Of a DNA stretch of 22,221 nt, positions 1 to 10,544 are shown piece after piece (the first letter of the stretch is position 1; the number at the start of each line of letters is the position of its first letter). The position numbers were made by a program, and so were the translations under genes. This DNA comes from Rhodanobacteraceae bacterium (GTDB lineage Bacteria > Pseudomonadota > Gammaproteobacteria > Xanthomonadales > SZUA-5). The DNA lies in NCBI GenBank assembly GCA_016713135.1, contig JADJPR010000014.1:1-22221 (forward strand), written 5' to 3'. The notes under the pieces are model-generated. The model was given only the letters and a program-made list of their open reading frames with translations. It did not search any database and was not told the DNA's origin.

Positions 1-167
1 CGCCGCTGTCGATGACCGGCCATACAACCCCTCGACATAGCGGAGCTGCGCCGAGACTTGGCGAGCACATGCGAATCTGATCACCAGAACCGCTCCTTAA
101 GTGCCGCACCGCGCCTGGCGTATAGGTCAATTGCGCGAGAATAATGAGCTTCGATCAAAGGGTCGAA

Positions 168-1335
168 ATGAACCTGCACGAGTACCAGTCGAAGAAGATC
201 TTCGCCGATTACGGCGTTCCGGTGCCCCAGGGGCAGGTTGCGGCCACGGCCGATGAGGCGGCCACCGCCGCCGCGGCGCTCGGCGGTCGCTCTGGGTGGT
301 CAAGGCGCAGGTGCACGCGGGCGGCCGCGGCAAGGCCGGTGGCGTCCAGCTCGCCCGCGACCTCGACGAGGCTGCGCCGCGGCCGCCACCGGCCATGCTC
401 GGCCAGCGGCTCGTCACCAAGCAGACCGGCGCGGCCGGGCTGCCGATCGAGCCCGTCTACGTGGAAGCCGGCTCCGACATCGAGCGCGAGATCTACCTCA
501 GCCTCACCCTGAACCGCGAGAAGAGCCGCATTGCCGTGGTGGCCTCGGCCGCCGGCGGCATGGATATCGAAGAGGTCGCCGCGAAGCAGCCGGAGAAGAT
601 CCTTTCGGTCACGATCCACCCGGCGGCGGGCCTGCAGCCCTACCAGTGCCGCCAGCTCGCCTTCGGCCTCGGCCTGGGCAGCGGGCAGCTCGGGCAGTTC
701 CAGTCGATCCTGATGGCGCTCTACCGGCTGTACCAGGAGCGCGACGCCAGCCTGATCGAGATCAATCCGCTGATCGTCACGAAGGCCGGGCGCATGGTGG
801 CGCTCGACTGCAAGCTCGACATCGAGGCCAACGCGCTCTACCGCCAGCCGCAGATGGCCGCGCAGCGCGACCCCGGCCAGGAAGACCCGATGGAACGGCG
901 CGCCAGCGAGCACGACCTCAACTACGTCTCGCTCGACGGCGACATCGCCTGCATGGTCAACGGCGCGGGTCTCGCGATGGCGACCATGGACCTGATCAAG
1001 CTGCACGGCGGCGCGCCGGCGAACTTCCTCGACGTGGGCGGCGGCGCCACTGCCGAGCGCGTGACGGCGGCATTCGAGCTGATCCTCTCCAACCCGAACG
1101 TGCGCGCGATCCTCGTGAACATCTTCGGCGGCATCGTGCGCTGCGACCTGATCGCCGACGGCGTCGTCAATGCGGTCCGCAACGTCGGCGTCAAGGTGCC
1201 GGTCATCGTGCGCCTCGAGGGCACCAACGCCGACCAGGCGCGCGAAACCCTGTCGGCGAGCGGACTGGCGATCACGCCCGCCGCAAGCCTCACCGACGCC
1301 GCGAACAGAAGTCGTCGCCGCGCGGCAACCGCTAA
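168..1335 (+). CDS. sucC: Succinyl-CoA synthetase (ADP-forming) beta subunit, frameshifted in this sequence
   Basis: Beta subunit of the TCA-cycle enzyme that interconverts succinyl-CoA and succinate with ADP/GDP phosphorylation; it pairs with SucD just downstream. The N-terminus MNLHEYQSKK starting at 168 matches the E. coli SucC start, with AAAGGG just upstream; an in-frame ATG at 144 is less likely. The ATP-grasp part (VKAQVHAGGRGKAGGV), LIEINPL, CMVNGAGLAMATMD, LDVGGGA and NIFGGIVRCDLIADG are all readable. The reading frame breaks at about 291-293: one base is missing before WVVKAQ. It breaks again at about 1300-1310, where the frame must move to reach the TAA at 1333-1335. With both repaired the protein is about 389 residues, the normal SucC length. 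A proline-rich stretch near 375-400 may hide a compensating indel pair. The function is certain; the frameshifts are most likely sequence errors. Confidence 0.93.
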
Positions 1336-1352
1336 ACGCAACAGGACAATTC

Positions 1353-2521
1353 ATGAGCATTCTGGTCAACAAGCGAACCAAGGTGATCTGCCAGGGCTTC
1401 ACCGGCAAGCAGGGCACTTTCCATTCCGAACAGTGCCTGGCCTATGGCACGAAAGTGGTCGGTGGCGTGACGCCCGGCCGCGGCGGCGAGCGGCACCTGG
1501 ACCTGCCGGTATTCGACACCGTGCGCGACGCGGTCCAGGCCACCGGCGCCACCGCCAGCATGATCTACGTGCCGGCGGCCTTTGCCGCCGATGCCATCCT
1601 CGAGGCGGCGGACGCCGGCATCGAGCTCGTCGTGTGCATCACCGAGGGCATCCCGGTCAACGACATGGTGCGCGTCAAGGCGACGCTCGCCGGCACGGGC
1701 GTGCGGCTGATCGGCCCCAACTGCCCCGGCGTGATCACGCCGGAGGAATGCAAGATCGGCATCATGCCGGGCTTCATCCACAAGAAGGGCGCGGTCGGCA
1801 TCGTGTCGCGCTCCGGCACGCTGACCTACGAGACGGTGTTCCAGACGACCAACAACGGCCTGGGCCAGAGCACCTGCGTCGGCATCGGCGGCGACCCGGT
1901 TCGCGGCATGAACTTCATCGACGTCATCGAACTGTTCGAGCGCGATCCGCAGACCGAAGGCATCATCATGGTCGGCGAGATCGGCGGCAGCGACGAGGAG
2001 GCGGCCGCCGAGCACATCCGGCATTTCGTCACCAAGCCGGTCGTGGCCTACATCGCCGGCGTCACGGCGCCGCCGGGCAAGCGCATGGGCCATGCGGGTG
2101 CGGTCATCGCCGGCGGCAAGGGCACAGCGGCCGACAAGTACCGCGCGCTGGAAGCCGCGGGCGTGCGCACCGTGAAGTCTCCGGCGGAACTCGGCAGCGC
2201 GATGGCCGACCTGCTGCGCAAGCGCGCGCGCCGCGCGCAGCGCGGCGCCGGGTCGGCAGCGCGACCGGCGGCGATGCGCGCGAAGGCCGCGCAAGGCCAA
2301 GAAGCCCGCCAAGGAAGCAAGGCCAAAGCCAAAGCAGAGGCCAAGGCGAAAGCCGCGAAGGCCAAGGCCAAGGTGCGCCGAGGCAAGCGCAAGGTCGCGC
2401 GCCGCGCCCGCAAGGCGCTGGCCAGCGCGCCGGCCCGGCCAAGAAACGTGCCGGCGCGCCGCCGGCGCGCAAGAAGGCCCCATCGTGGGGCGCCGGCCTC
2501 GGCTCGCGCTCGCGCAGCTGA
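1353..2521 (+). CDS. sucD: Succinyl-CoA synthetase alpha subunit with Lys/Ala-rich C-terminal tail
   Basis: Alpha subunit of succinyl-CoA synthetase: it binds CoA and carries the phosphohistidine. The ATG at 1353 has ACAGGA seven bases upstream and lies 17 bases after the sucC stop, as in a sucCD operon. The first ~290 residues are collinear with E. coli SucD: VICQGFTGKQGTFHSEQ (CoA site), GPNCPGVITP, SRSGTLTYE, GIGGDPV, and the active-site His247 in GKRMGHAGAVIAGGKGTA. The family normally ends just after the segment read here as ELGSAMADLLRK. Here the coding sequence runs on into a strongly basic stretch (KAKAKAEAKAKAAKAKAK...). No TAA, TAG or TGA occurs in any forward frame between 2176 and 2518, so some tail exists whatever the indels. 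The first available stop is TGA at 2519-2521, which overlaps the nadE start. The frame within the tail, and so its exact sequence, is uncertain. Confidence 0.92.
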
Positions 2522-4107
2522 ACCTGCTGGTCGGCGACGTGCAGGGCAACTGCGCGCGCGTGCGCAGGAGGCCGCGGCGGGCCCGCGCCGCAGGCGCCGA
2601 CCTCGTGCTCTTTCCCGGAACTCGCGCTCTCCGGCTATCCGCCCGAAGACCTGCTGTTCCATCGCGGCCTGCGCCGCCAGGTCGAGCCGCGGCCGAGCTC
2701 GCGCGCGTGCCGAGCCGGCATCGGCTGTCCTGGTCGGCTATCCGGAATACACGGCGCGCAGGATCTTCAACAGTGCCGCGCTGCTGGCCGCGGGCGCAGC
2801 TCGCGCACCATCGCAAGACCTGCCTGCCCAACTACCAGGTCTTCGACGAGAAGCGCTACTTCCGCGCCGGCGGCAGCCGACCTCGTGGCCTCCGGCGGCT
2901 GCGGCTCGGCCTGCTGATCTGCGAGGACATCTGGGAGGCGGAGCTTGTGCGCGCGGCGGCGCAGTGCGGCGCCGAGCTGCTGCTGGTCATCAACGCCTCG
3001 CCCTACGAGCTGCGCAAGCAGCGCGAGCGCGAGGCCATCGCGCGCGCACGCGTCGCCGATGTCGGCTTGCCGCTCGTCTACCTGAACATGGTCGGCGGCC
3101 AGGACGAGCTGGTGTTCGACGGCCGTTCCTTCGTGATGAACGCCGACGGCAATCTGCTGCTGCGCGCGCCGGCCTTCGACGAAGGCCTCTGGCCGGTGGA
3201 GTTGCGCGCGCCGGCGGCGCCTGGCGCTGCCCGCTGCCGGCTGCGGTCGCGCCGGAGCTGTCCGACGAGGCGAGCGTCTACCGCGCGCTGGTGCTCGGCG
3301 TGCGCGACTACGTGACCAAGCACGGATTCCCGGGTGTCGTGATGGGGCTCTCGGGCGGCGTCGACTCGGCGCTGACGCTGGCGATCGCGGTGGACGCGCT
3401 CGGGCCCGAGCGCGTGCAGGTCGAGACGATGCCCTCGCGCTACACCGCGCAGATGAGCCGCGACGACGCGGCCGCGCAGGCCCGCGCGCTGGGCGTCGCC
3501 TACAGCGTGATCCCGATCGAGGGCATGTTCGAGGCGACGCTCGGCGCGCTCGCCGAGCACTTCGCCGGCCGCACGCCGGATACCACCGAGGAAAACATCC
3601 AGGCGCGCTGCCGCGGGCTGCTGCTGATGGCGATCTCGAACAAGACCGGGCGCATGGTGCTGACCACCGGCAACAAGAGCGAGATGGCGGTCGGCTACGC
3701 CACGCTCTACGGCGACATGGCCGGCGGCTTCGCGCCGATCAAGGACTGCAGCAAATTGCTGGTCTACCGTCTGGCGCGCTCTCGCAACAGCTGGCGCCGG
3801 TGAGTCCCGGGCGTTCAGCGCGGTGATCGACGCGCCGAGCGCGGAGCTGCGGCCCGAACAGAAGGATACCGATTCGCTGCCGCCCTACGAGGTGCTCGAT
3901 GCGATCCTCGAGGCCTTCATCGAGGAGGACCTGTCGGTCGAGGAGATCGCGGCGCGCGGCTTCGACCGGGCCACGGTGGCGCAGGTGCTCGACATGGTCA
4001 AGCGCAACGAATACAAGCGCCGCCAGGCCCCGCCGGGCGTGCGGGTCAGCCGGCGCGCGTTCGGCCGCGACTGGCGCTATCCGATCACCAGCGGCTACCG
4101 CCGCTGA
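2485..4107 (+). CDS. nadE: Glutamine-dependent NAD+ synthetase, multiply frameshifted in this sequence
   Basis: Last step of NAD+ synthesis: ATP-dependent amidation of deamido-NAD+ with ammonia from glutamine. The N-terminal carbon-nitrogen hydrolase (glutaminase) domain shows all three catalytic elements: Glu in LVLFP-E (about 2610-2620), Lys in HHRKTCLPNYQVFDEKRYF and Cys in LLICEDIW. The C-terminal synthetase domain carries the PP-loop SGGVDSA (about 3351-3371), then TTGNKSEMAVGY and KDTDSLPPYEVLDAILEA. Start GTG 2485 (GRRPRLALAQLNLLVGDV) follows AAGAAGG. The total of about 540 codons is the family length. Homology moves among all three frames: breaks near 2565-2585, 2611-2618, 2690-2725, 2790-2805, 2872-2905, 3215-3230 and 3775-3810. 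Each side of a break stays conserved, so these look like base-calling indels, not decay. It sits immediately after sucD and converges on bamD. Confidence 0.92.
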
Positions 4108-4138
4108 ACGGGCGCTCAGCCGCCAGAACTGCCACCAG

Positions 4139-4155
4139 CTGCGCCTCGGGCGCAG
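4139..4155. terminator. GC hairpin between convergent nadE and bamD
   Basis: The 3' ends of nadE (stop 4105-4107) and bamD (stop 4180-4182 on the reverse strand) face each other across about 70 bases. In that gap CTGCGCC-TCG-GGCGCAG forms a perfect 7-bp stem with a 3-base loop. There is no clear T-run on either side, so it is at best a non-canonical bidirectional terminator. The region is indel-rich, so the exact bases may be wrong. Confidence 0.35.
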
Positions 4156-4179
4156 ACTCGCCGGACCCGCCGGGAAATT

Positions 4180-4920
4180 CTACTGGAACACCTGCTCGAG
4201 TTCTCCGCCAGCTCTTGCAGCCGAGCGTTGGTCGCAGACGATCATGACGCGCAGCGCCTCCCGCACGGCCGGCGCGCCGTCGTACTGCTCGACCACGCCT
4301 GGCGCGCGCGCTGCGCGGCGGCCACCCAGGCGCCGCGCTCCTCGTAGTAGTGCGCGACGTTGACCTCGAAATCCGCCAGGCGGTTGCGCAGGTAGACCAT
4401 GCGCCGGCGCGCATCATGCGCGTAGACGCTCTTCGGGTAGCGCTGCACCACGGTGCGCAGCGACGTGAAGGCGTCGCGCGCGCCTTCGGGGCGGGCGGCG
4501 CGCCATGTCGACGCCCAGCCAGCGTTCCACCTTGTAGGGCTGGCGCTCGAAGTCGATCAGGCCCTTCATGTACCAGGCGTAGTCGACGCGCGGATGGGTC
4601 GGGTATTCGCGCAGGAACTGCTCGGCCGCGTCGGTGGCCGACTCCTTCTCGCCCTAGCTGGTAGTAGGCGTAGACCAGGTCCAGGCGCGCCTGGCGCGAC
4701 TTCGGCGTGAACGGATACCGCGCGGTCAGCGCCTCGTAGATGCGCACGGCCTCGCCATAATCCTGGGCCCGCAGCGCCTTCTGGCCGCGGTCGTACAGCG
4801 CGTCGGGCGTGAGCCGGGCAAGGCGCTGCTGCTGGCGGCCGCTCTGGCAACCGGTCACCAGCAGCAGGGCGCACAGGGGCAGCAGGAGCAGGCGGCAAGG
4901 CCTGGGGATCGGGCAGACAT
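4180..4920 (-). CDS. bamD: BAM complex lipoprotein BamD, frameshifted in this sequence
   Basis: Essential outer-membrane lipoprotein of the beta-barrel assembly machine, built of tetratricopeptide-like repeats. Reverse-strand start is ATG at 4920. The signal peptide core RLLLLPLCALLL ends in lipobox VTGC, so the acylated Cys follows Gly. Mature sequence has LYDRGQKALRAQDYGEAVRIYEAL, ARYPFTPKSRQARLDLVYAYYQLG, REYPTHPRVDYAWYMKGL, VQRYPKSVYAHDARRRMVYL and VAHYYEERGAWVAA, all BamD signatures. The frame changes near 4905 (one base missing in a C run in the signal peptide), 4655, 4495, 4300 and 4205. The last piece reaches TAG at 4180-4182 as ...EQVFQ. Total length about 247 residues, as expected for BamD. 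It is divergent from rluD with a very short spacer, an arrangement common in gammaproteobacteria. Confidence 0.9.
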
Positions 4921-4930
4921 CAGGGACATC

Positions 4931-4945
4931 CGGCTAGTATAGCCG
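4931..4945. promoter_or_regulatory. Palindrome in the bamD-rluD divergent spacer, possible paired -10 elements
   Basis: The 26 bases between the bamD ATG (4918-4920) and the first rluD ATG (4947) contain CGGCTA-GTA-TAGCCG, a perfect inverted repeat. Leftward it reads TATACT (4941 to 4936), five of six matches to the sigma-70 -10 box, 15 bases before the bamD ATG. Rightward it reads TAGTAT (4935-4940), 6 bases before ATG 4947. It could be two back-to-back -10 boxes driving very short leaders, or a protein-binding site. No good -35 boxes were identified, and they would have to lie inside the opposite genes. Confidence 0.35.
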
Positions 4946-4946
4946 A

Positions 4947-5928
4947 ATGCCCAGTGCCCCGAAAGCCGCCGCGCCCCGGTGCCAGCCGCCGCGCAGACCC
5001 ACCGGCACGAACTGGTGCTGCCCCGCACTCCGGCGGCCTGCGCCTCGACCAGGCCCTGAGCCTCGCCCTGCCGCAGTACTCGCGCTCCCGCCTGGCCGGC
5101 TGGATCCAGGACGGCGCCGTGCGGCTGGATGGAACACAGCCCGACCGCGCGAGGCGGTCTGCGGGGCAGGCCGTGCGCAGGGGAGGCCGAGCTGCCGCCC
5201 GACGATTCCGTTGCGCCCGAGCGCATGCCCATCAAGATCGCCACCGCGGCACACATCTGTTCGTCATAGACAAGCCCGCGGGCCTCGTCGTGCACCCCGG
5301 CGCCGGCAATCCGCGCCAGCACGCTGCAGAATGGCCTGCTGGCGCTCGATCCAAGCTCGCCACGGTGCCCCGCGCCGGCATCGTCCACCGGATCGACAAG
5401 GACACCAGCGGGCTGCTGGTCGTGGCGCGGACCATCGAGGCGCACCCGGCGCTGGTGGAGATGCTGCGCGCGCACCAGGTGCAGCGCGAATACCAGGCGC
5501 TGTGCGTGGGCGCGATCACCGGCGGCGGCACGGTCGATGCCCCCATCGGACGCCACCGCACCGACCGCCTGAAGATGGCCGTGCGGCCCGACGGTAAGGC
5601 GGCGGTCACGCACTACCGACTGGCCGAGCGCTTCGCGCACCATACGCTGCTGCACGTGCAGCTGGAGACCGGCCGCACGCACCAGATCCGCGTGCACCTG
5701 GCGCATATCGGTCATCCGCTGGTGGGCGATCCGCAGTACGGCGGTCGCCGCCAGCTGACGCCGGGGGCCTCTCCGGCACTGCGCGAGGCGACGAAGGCCT
5801 TCGGGCGGCAGGCGCTGCATGCGGGCCGGCTCGCGTTCGAGCATCCGGTCACCGGCAAGGCCATCGATCTGGGTTCGCCCCTGCCGCTGGATTTCAGGCG
5901 CCTGCTGGCCGTGCTGCGCGAGGGCTGA
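4947..5928 (+). CDS. rluD: 23S rRNA pseudouridine synthase RluD, frameshifted in its 5' third
   Basis: Converts uridines of helix 69 of 23S rRNA (1911/1915/1917 in E. coli) to pseudouridine. An N-terminal S4 RNA-binding domain (LRLDQALSLALPQYSRSRLAGWIQDG) is followed by the RluA-family catalytic domain: HLFVIDKPAGLVVHPGAGNP, then GIVHRIDKDTSGLLVVA with the catalytic Asp codon at 5395-5397, then LETGRTHQIRVHLAHIGHPLVGDPQYG. The first 400 bases cross frames: shifts near 5015-5035, several between 5130 and 5260, and a compensating pair near 5312 and 5352 where the other frame restores ASTLQNGLLALD. From 5360 the frame is clean to TGA 5926-5928. Start is taken as ATG 4947; ATG 4954 is in frame with the downstream part but lies in the disturbed segment. 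pgeF begins at the next base, so the two are probably co-transcribed. Confidence 0.92.
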
Positions 5929-6696
5929 ATGGGCCTCGATCCTGCGTTCCTGCTGCCCGAGTGGCTGGCGCCACCCGGCGTGCGGGCGATCTCCACGCTG
6001 CGCACGGCCGGGGTGAGCCACCCACCCTGGGACAGCCTGAACCTCGGCATGCATGTGGGTGATGATCCCGGGGCCGTGCAGGCCAATCGCCGCCGGCTGC
6101 GCGAGGCGGCTGCGCTTCCCGCCGAACCGCACTGGCTGGAGCAGGTTCACGGCATTGCCGTGGCCGATCTGGATGCGCCCGTTCCAGGCCCGCGCGCGGA
6201 TGCCGCGGTCAGCTCGCGACCCGGCCAGGTGTGCGTGGTGATGACGGCCGACTGCCTGCCCGTGGTGCTCGCGAGCAGCGACGGGGCGGTGGTGGGCGTG
6301 GCCCATGCGGGCTGGCGTGGCCTTGCCGCCGGCGTCGTCGAGGCCACCGTCGATGCACTGCGCGGCAAGATGGCGGCGGGCACGGCATTGCAGGCATGGC
6401 TCGCGCCGGCCATCGGCGCCGGGCATTTCGAAGTCGGTGAGGATGTGCGTGCAGCCTTCCTGGCCGCTGACGGGCGGGCGGCGCCTGCCTTCACGCGCAA
6501 CGCGCAGGGGCGCTGGCAATGCGATCTGTACCTGCTCGCGCGCCAGCGCCTGCACGGCGCCGGTGTCGAGCGCATCAGCGGCGGCGGCCACTGCACCTAT
6601 GCCGAAGAGGCCCGCTTCTTCTCCCATCGCCGCGATGTGCAGCATCGGGGGCTTGACGCCACCGGTAGAATGGCAACGCTCGTATGGCGGACATGA
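5929..6696 (+). CDS. pgeF: Peptidoglycan editing factor PgeF (YfiH/laccase-domain family)
   Basis: PgeF/YfiH proteins (formerly called multicopper polyphenol oxidoreductases) act in the cytoplasm to keep muropeptide precursors correct by removing wrongly attached amino acids; some members are also reported to act as purine nucleosidases. The 255-residue length fits the family. Conserved elements: FSTR-like ISTLRTAGVS (21-30), WLEQVHG with His74, TADCLP with Cys109, HAGWRG with His126, AIGAGHFEVG, and GGGHCTYAE near the C-terminus. The His-Cys-His set forms the metal/active site. ATG 5929 directly follows the rluD stop, so translation is probably coupled. The 3' end overlaps the next gene by 13 bases. 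The rluD-pgeF-clpB order is conserved in many gammaproteobacteria; here a transporter gene is inserted before clpB. Confidence 0.92.
   Translation: MGLDPAFLLPEWLAPPGVRAISTLRTAGVSHPPWDSLNLGMHVGDDPGAVQANRRRLREAAALPAEPHWLEQVHGIAVADLDAPVPGPRADAAVSSRPGQVCVVMTADCLPVVLASSDGAVVGVAHAGWRGLAAGVVEATVDALRGKMAAGTALQAWLAPAIGAGHFEVGEDVRAAFLAADGRAAPAFTRNAQGRWQCDLYLLARQRLHGAGVERISGGGHCTYAEEARFFSHRRDVQHRGLDATGRMATLVWRT
6666..6671 (+). promoter_or_regulatory. Possible -10 box (TAGAAT) for the ZIP transporter gene
   Basis: TAGAAT, five of six matches to the sigma-70 -10 consensus, lies inside the end of pgeF, 12 bases before ATG 6684. It predicts a leader of only a few bases. A TTGACG at 6653-6658 is too close to be its -35 element. 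Weak evidence on its own. Confidence 0.25.
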
Positions 6697-7517
6697 ACAC
6701 ACTGGCCTGGATCATCGGCTTCACGCTGCTCGGCGGCGTGGCGGGTGTGCTGCTGGCCAGCCTCTTCCTGCTGGTGCCCGAGAATTCGCGCCGGCATGCC
6801 TTGCCCTTCATGGTGGCCTTCGCCACCGGCGCGCTGCTGGCCGCGGCGCTGCTGGGACTGCTGCCCGAGGCCATCGAGCTGGCGGGGCCCGACAACTACG
6901 GCAAGGTGGGGCTGTCGCTGCTGGGCGGCATCGCGCTGTTCTTCGTGCTCGAGAAACTGGTGCTCTGGCGGCACTGCCACGAGGATCACTGCGAAACGCA
7001 TTCGCCCGAGCCGGTCCATGACCACTCGCACGGCCATGGGCACGATCAGCACCACGACGCGCATCGCCGCGCGCCCGGCGTGATGATCATCATCGGCGAC
7101 ACCATGCACAACGCACTCGATGGAGTGCTGATCGCCGCCGCGTTCCTGATCGACGTGAACCTCGGCATCATGACCGGGCTTGCCGTGCTGGCGCACGAGG
7201 TGCCCAGCGAAGTGGGCAACTTCGCCATCATGCTGCACAGTGGCATGAGCCGGGCGCGCGCCTTCGCCTGGAACCTGTTCTCCGCGCTGGGGTCGGTGCT
7301 GGGTGGACTGCTGGGGTATCTCGCGCTGTCGCGTGTCGAGCCGGCGCTGCCCTATGCGCTGGGCGTGTCCGCGGCGAGCCTGCTGCATGTGGCCGTGGCC
7401 GACCTCATCCCCGGCCTGCATCGCCGGGTGGGAACCCGGGATTCGATCCTGCAGGTGATTCTCATCGCCGCCGGCGTGGCGCTGGTGGCCCTGGTCGAGC
7501 ACCTGAATCCGCACTGA
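6684..7517 (+). CDS. ZIP-family divalent metal transporter
   Basis: Inner-membrane metal ion importer of the ZIP family (Zn2+, possibly Fe2+ or Mn2+). The 277-residue protein has about eight hydrophobic segments, starting with LAWIIGFTLLGGVAGVLLASLFLL. A His-rich cytoplasmic loop at about 98-127 (HCHEDHCETH, HDHSHGHGHDQHHDAH) separates the first three helices from the rest. The intramembrane metal site is visible as HNALDG (142-147) and HEVPSEVGNF (171-180), matching the family HNxxDG and HExPxExGxF signatures. ATG 6684 is used; ATG 6693, three codons on, is an equal alternative, and neither has a strong ribosome site. It overlaps pgeF by 13 bases and is followed after 53 bases by clpB. The ion cannot be decided from sequence. 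Confidence 0.9.
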   Translation: MADMNTLAWIIGFTLLGGVAGVLLASLFLLVPENSRRHALPFMVAFATGALLAAALLGLLPEAIELAGPDNYGKVGLSLLGGIALFFVLEKLVLWRHCHEDHCETHSPEPVHDHSHGHGHDQHHDAHRRAPGVMIIIGDTMHNALDGVLIAAAFLIDVNLGIMTGLAVLAHEVPSEVGNFAIMLHSGMSRARAFAWNLFSALGSVLGGLLGYLALSRVEPALPYALGVSAASLLHVAVADLIPGLHRRVGTRDSILQVILIAAGVALVALVEHLNPH

Positions 7518-7533
7518 AATAGCGCCCCCGGGG

Positions 7534-7562
7534 GTTGATCCCGGGCCCGGGCGGCCCCACAC
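7534..7562 (+). promoter_or_regulatory. Candidate sigma-32 heat-shock promoter of clpB
   Basis: In the 53-base gap before clpB, GTTGATC (7534-7540) is followed after 14 bases by CCCCACAC (7555-7562). The sigma-32 consensus is CTTGAAA, 13-17 bases, CCCCATNT, so the TTGA and CCCCA cores and the spacing agree. clpB is a classical sigma-32 gene. Transcription would start at about 7568-7571, at or next to the ATG. The gap also contains perfect palindromes CCCCCGGGGG (7525-7534) and CCCGGGCCCGGG (7540-7551). C runs are common at this base composition, so a chance match is possible. Confidence 0.45.
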
Positions 7563-7570
7563 AAAGGGCC

Positions 7571-10153
<2,583 letters not shown>

Positions 10154-10159
10154 CGCCGC

Positions 10160-10165
10160 TATAAT
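10160..10165 (+). promoter_or_regulatory. Consensus -10 box (TATAAT) before the FmdB-type gene
   Basis: A perfect TATAAT lies in the 19 bases between the clpB stop and the ATG at 10173. Seven bases separate it from the ATG, which puts the likely transcription start at or one base before the start codon, suggesting a leaderless mRNA. No good -35 hexamer is seen 17 bases upstream, and there is no room for a normal ribosome-binding site in the transcript. Confidence 0.5.
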
Positions 10166-10172
10166 CGACCGC

Positions 10173-10544
10173 ATGCCGTTCTACGAGTATCAGTGCCAGG
10201 CCTGTGGCGCGCAGGCCGAGGTCTTGCAGAAGATCACCGACGCGCCGCTGAAGAAATGTCCGGAGTGCGGCAAGAGCCGGCTCGTGAAGCTGGTGTCAGC
10301 GCCGGTCTTCCGCCTGAAGGGCGGGGGCTGGTACGAAACCGACTTCAAGACCGACAAGGACAACAAGCGCAACCTGGTCGATGCCGACAAGGCCGAGCCC
10401 AAGGCAGACGCCAAGCCCGACAGCAAGCCCGAGGCCAAGGACGCCCCGAAGGCGGAACCCAAGACCGAGGCCAAGGCGGCAGACAAGCCCGCGGCCAAGC
10501 CGGTGAAGCCGGCCAAGCGCGCGAAGCGCAAGGCCAGGCGGTGA
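10173..10544 (+). CDS. FmdB-family zinc ribbon protein with basic tail
   Basis: Small putative regulatory protein of the FmdB family; the biochemical role is not known. The N-terminus MPFYEYQCQACG with Cys8/Cys11 and KKCPECG with Cys29/Cys32 forms a single zinc ribbon in the first ~45 residues. From about residue 65 the sequence becomes a low-complexity tail of Lys, Ala, Pro, Glu and Asp (KAEPKADAKPDSKPEAK) ending in KRAKRKARR, presumably disordered. The family core is usually about 70-110 residues; this one is 123 because of the tail. The gene starts 20 bases after clpB with its own TATAAT. Its stop overlaps the next start (GTGA), so the two are translationally coupled. Confidence 0.88.
   Translation: MPFYEYQCQACGAQAEVLQKITDAPLKKCPECGKSRLVKLVSAPVFRLKGGGWYETDFKTDKDNKRNLVDADKAEPKADAKPDSKPEAKDAPKAEPKTEAKAADKPAAKPVKPAKRAKRKARR

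Noticed and set aside
1..143. Possible gene end or strong promoter before sucC
   Set aside because: No recognisable protein in any frame; TATAGG and AATAAT strings are present but no convincing -35/-10 pair could be set.
2281..2420. Tandem DNA repeat of AAGGCCAAAG-like units
   Set aside because: The periodicity is explained by Lys-Ala codon repetition (AAG GCC) in a coding tail; units are not exact enough to call a tandem repeat element.
1332..2831. Long reverse-strand open frame (about 499 codons) opposite sucD
   Set aside because: It is antisense to the conserved SucD core and the Lys/Ala tail, and its translation is low-complexity Ala/Arg/His without family features. Long antisense frames are expected at this base composition.
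1170..3803. Single large forward frame that appears to fuse SucC end, SucD and part of NadE
   Set aside because: The fusion arises from indels and the absence of stops in GC-rich sequence. The three proteins have their own conserved starts and normal lengths when frames are followed.
4855..6702. Reverse open frame of about 615 codons across rluD and pgeF
   Set aside because: Mirror frame of two well-conserved forward genes; no domain or ribosome site.
6976..7070. His-rich CAC/CAT repeats as a possible DNA repeat or CRISPR-like array
   Set aside because: They encode the His-rich cytoplasmic loop typical of ZIP transporters; there are no regular repeat-spacer units.
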